Positions 6,177-6,230 of a stretch of 6,230 bases of DNA are shown one piece after another. Under the pieces are notes generated by a model. It did not search any database, was not told the DNA's origin, and saw only the letters and a list, made by a program, of their open reading frames with translations. The position numbers were made by a program, and so were the translations under genes. Source of the DNA: Candidatus Peregrinibacteria bacterium (GTDB lineage: Bacteria > Patescibacteriota > Gracilibacteria > UM-FILTER-43-11); assembly GCA_030618315.1 (NCBI GenBank), contig JAUXDO010000069.1, forward strand, positions 1 to 6,230. Reading direction: 5' to 3'. Positions within the stretch are counted from its first letter, which is position 1, and each line of letters begins with the position of its first letter.

Positions 6177-6229
6177 ATGTGAGGGTGAGAACCCCCACTG
6201 GTTTAAGTTTGTAACTTAAACCCTCGCAT
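6177..6229 (+). repeat. REP-like unit, right copy, inside a predicted three-way junction
   Basis: Starting 40 bp after the STAND stop codon, three nested stems fit together. An outer stem pairs ATGTGAG (6177-6183) with CTCGCAT (6223-6229), 7 bp with one G-T. A small hairpin GGT-GAGA-ACC spans 6184-6193. A 10-bp perfect stem GGTTTAAGTT/AACTTAAACC (6200-6209 with 6213-6222) has a TGT loop. The 27-bp part at 6196-6222 is shared with the two upstream copies, which lack the outer stem, so this is the most complete copy. No T-run follows within the window, so intrinsic termination is unsupported, although a 3'-end-protecting hairpin is possible. Confidence 0.65.
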
Positions 6230-6230
6230 A

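Noticed and set aside
6196..6222. Intrinsic terminator for the operon
   Set aside because: The stem is strong, but it is followed by CTCGCATA, not a T-run, and related units occur upstream of the operon, so it is a dispersed repeat first.

Overview
The window most likely comes from a member of the Bacteroidota. It is AT-rich, its start codons follow A-rich leaders with no Shine-Dalgarno match, and its intergenic DNA carries short palindromic repeats. This placement is an inference from style, not from a marker gene.

Layout. Positions 1-99 hold the first 33 codons of a minus-strand gene that runs off the left edge. Positions 100-678 contain no gene. This stretch is dense in short repeats: several perfect palindromes, a degenerate CGCAAAG-type repeat, and two copies, in opposite orientation, of a 27-bp REP-like palindromic unit. 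Positions 679-6136 are a tight two-gene plus-strand operon whose genes overlap by 20 bp. Positions 6137-6230 hold a third copy of the 27-bp unit, inside what can fold as a ~53-nt three-way junction.

The operon. Gene 1 (518 aa) starts with a canonical TIR domain that keeps the candidate catalytic glutamate (E95). Two more segments follow with Rossmann/TIR-like strand-helix order. Gene 2 (1306 aa) is an nSTAND1-type STAND NTPase with clear Walker A, Walker B and C-terminal winged-helix motifs. After the NTPase come a basic patch, one transmembrane helix, a coiled-coil stalk built from an exact 28-residue tandem repeat, a short helical linker, and fourteen WD40 repeats (two seven-bladed propellers).

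Reading. This looks like a two-component immune or cell-suicide cassette. The WD40 array would sense, the STAND module would switch and oligomerise, and the separately encoded TIR protein would be the effector, probably an NAD+-consuming enzyme. TIR-STAND pairings are established in prokaryotic conflict systems. Less usual features here are the split effector with no obvious N-terminal adaptor domain on the STAND protein, the triple TIR-like architecture, the membrane anchor that would place the WD40 sensor outside the cytoplasm if inserted by the positive-inside rule, and the REP-like repeats in direct orientation at both ends of the cassette. None of this has been tested, and no database search was possible.
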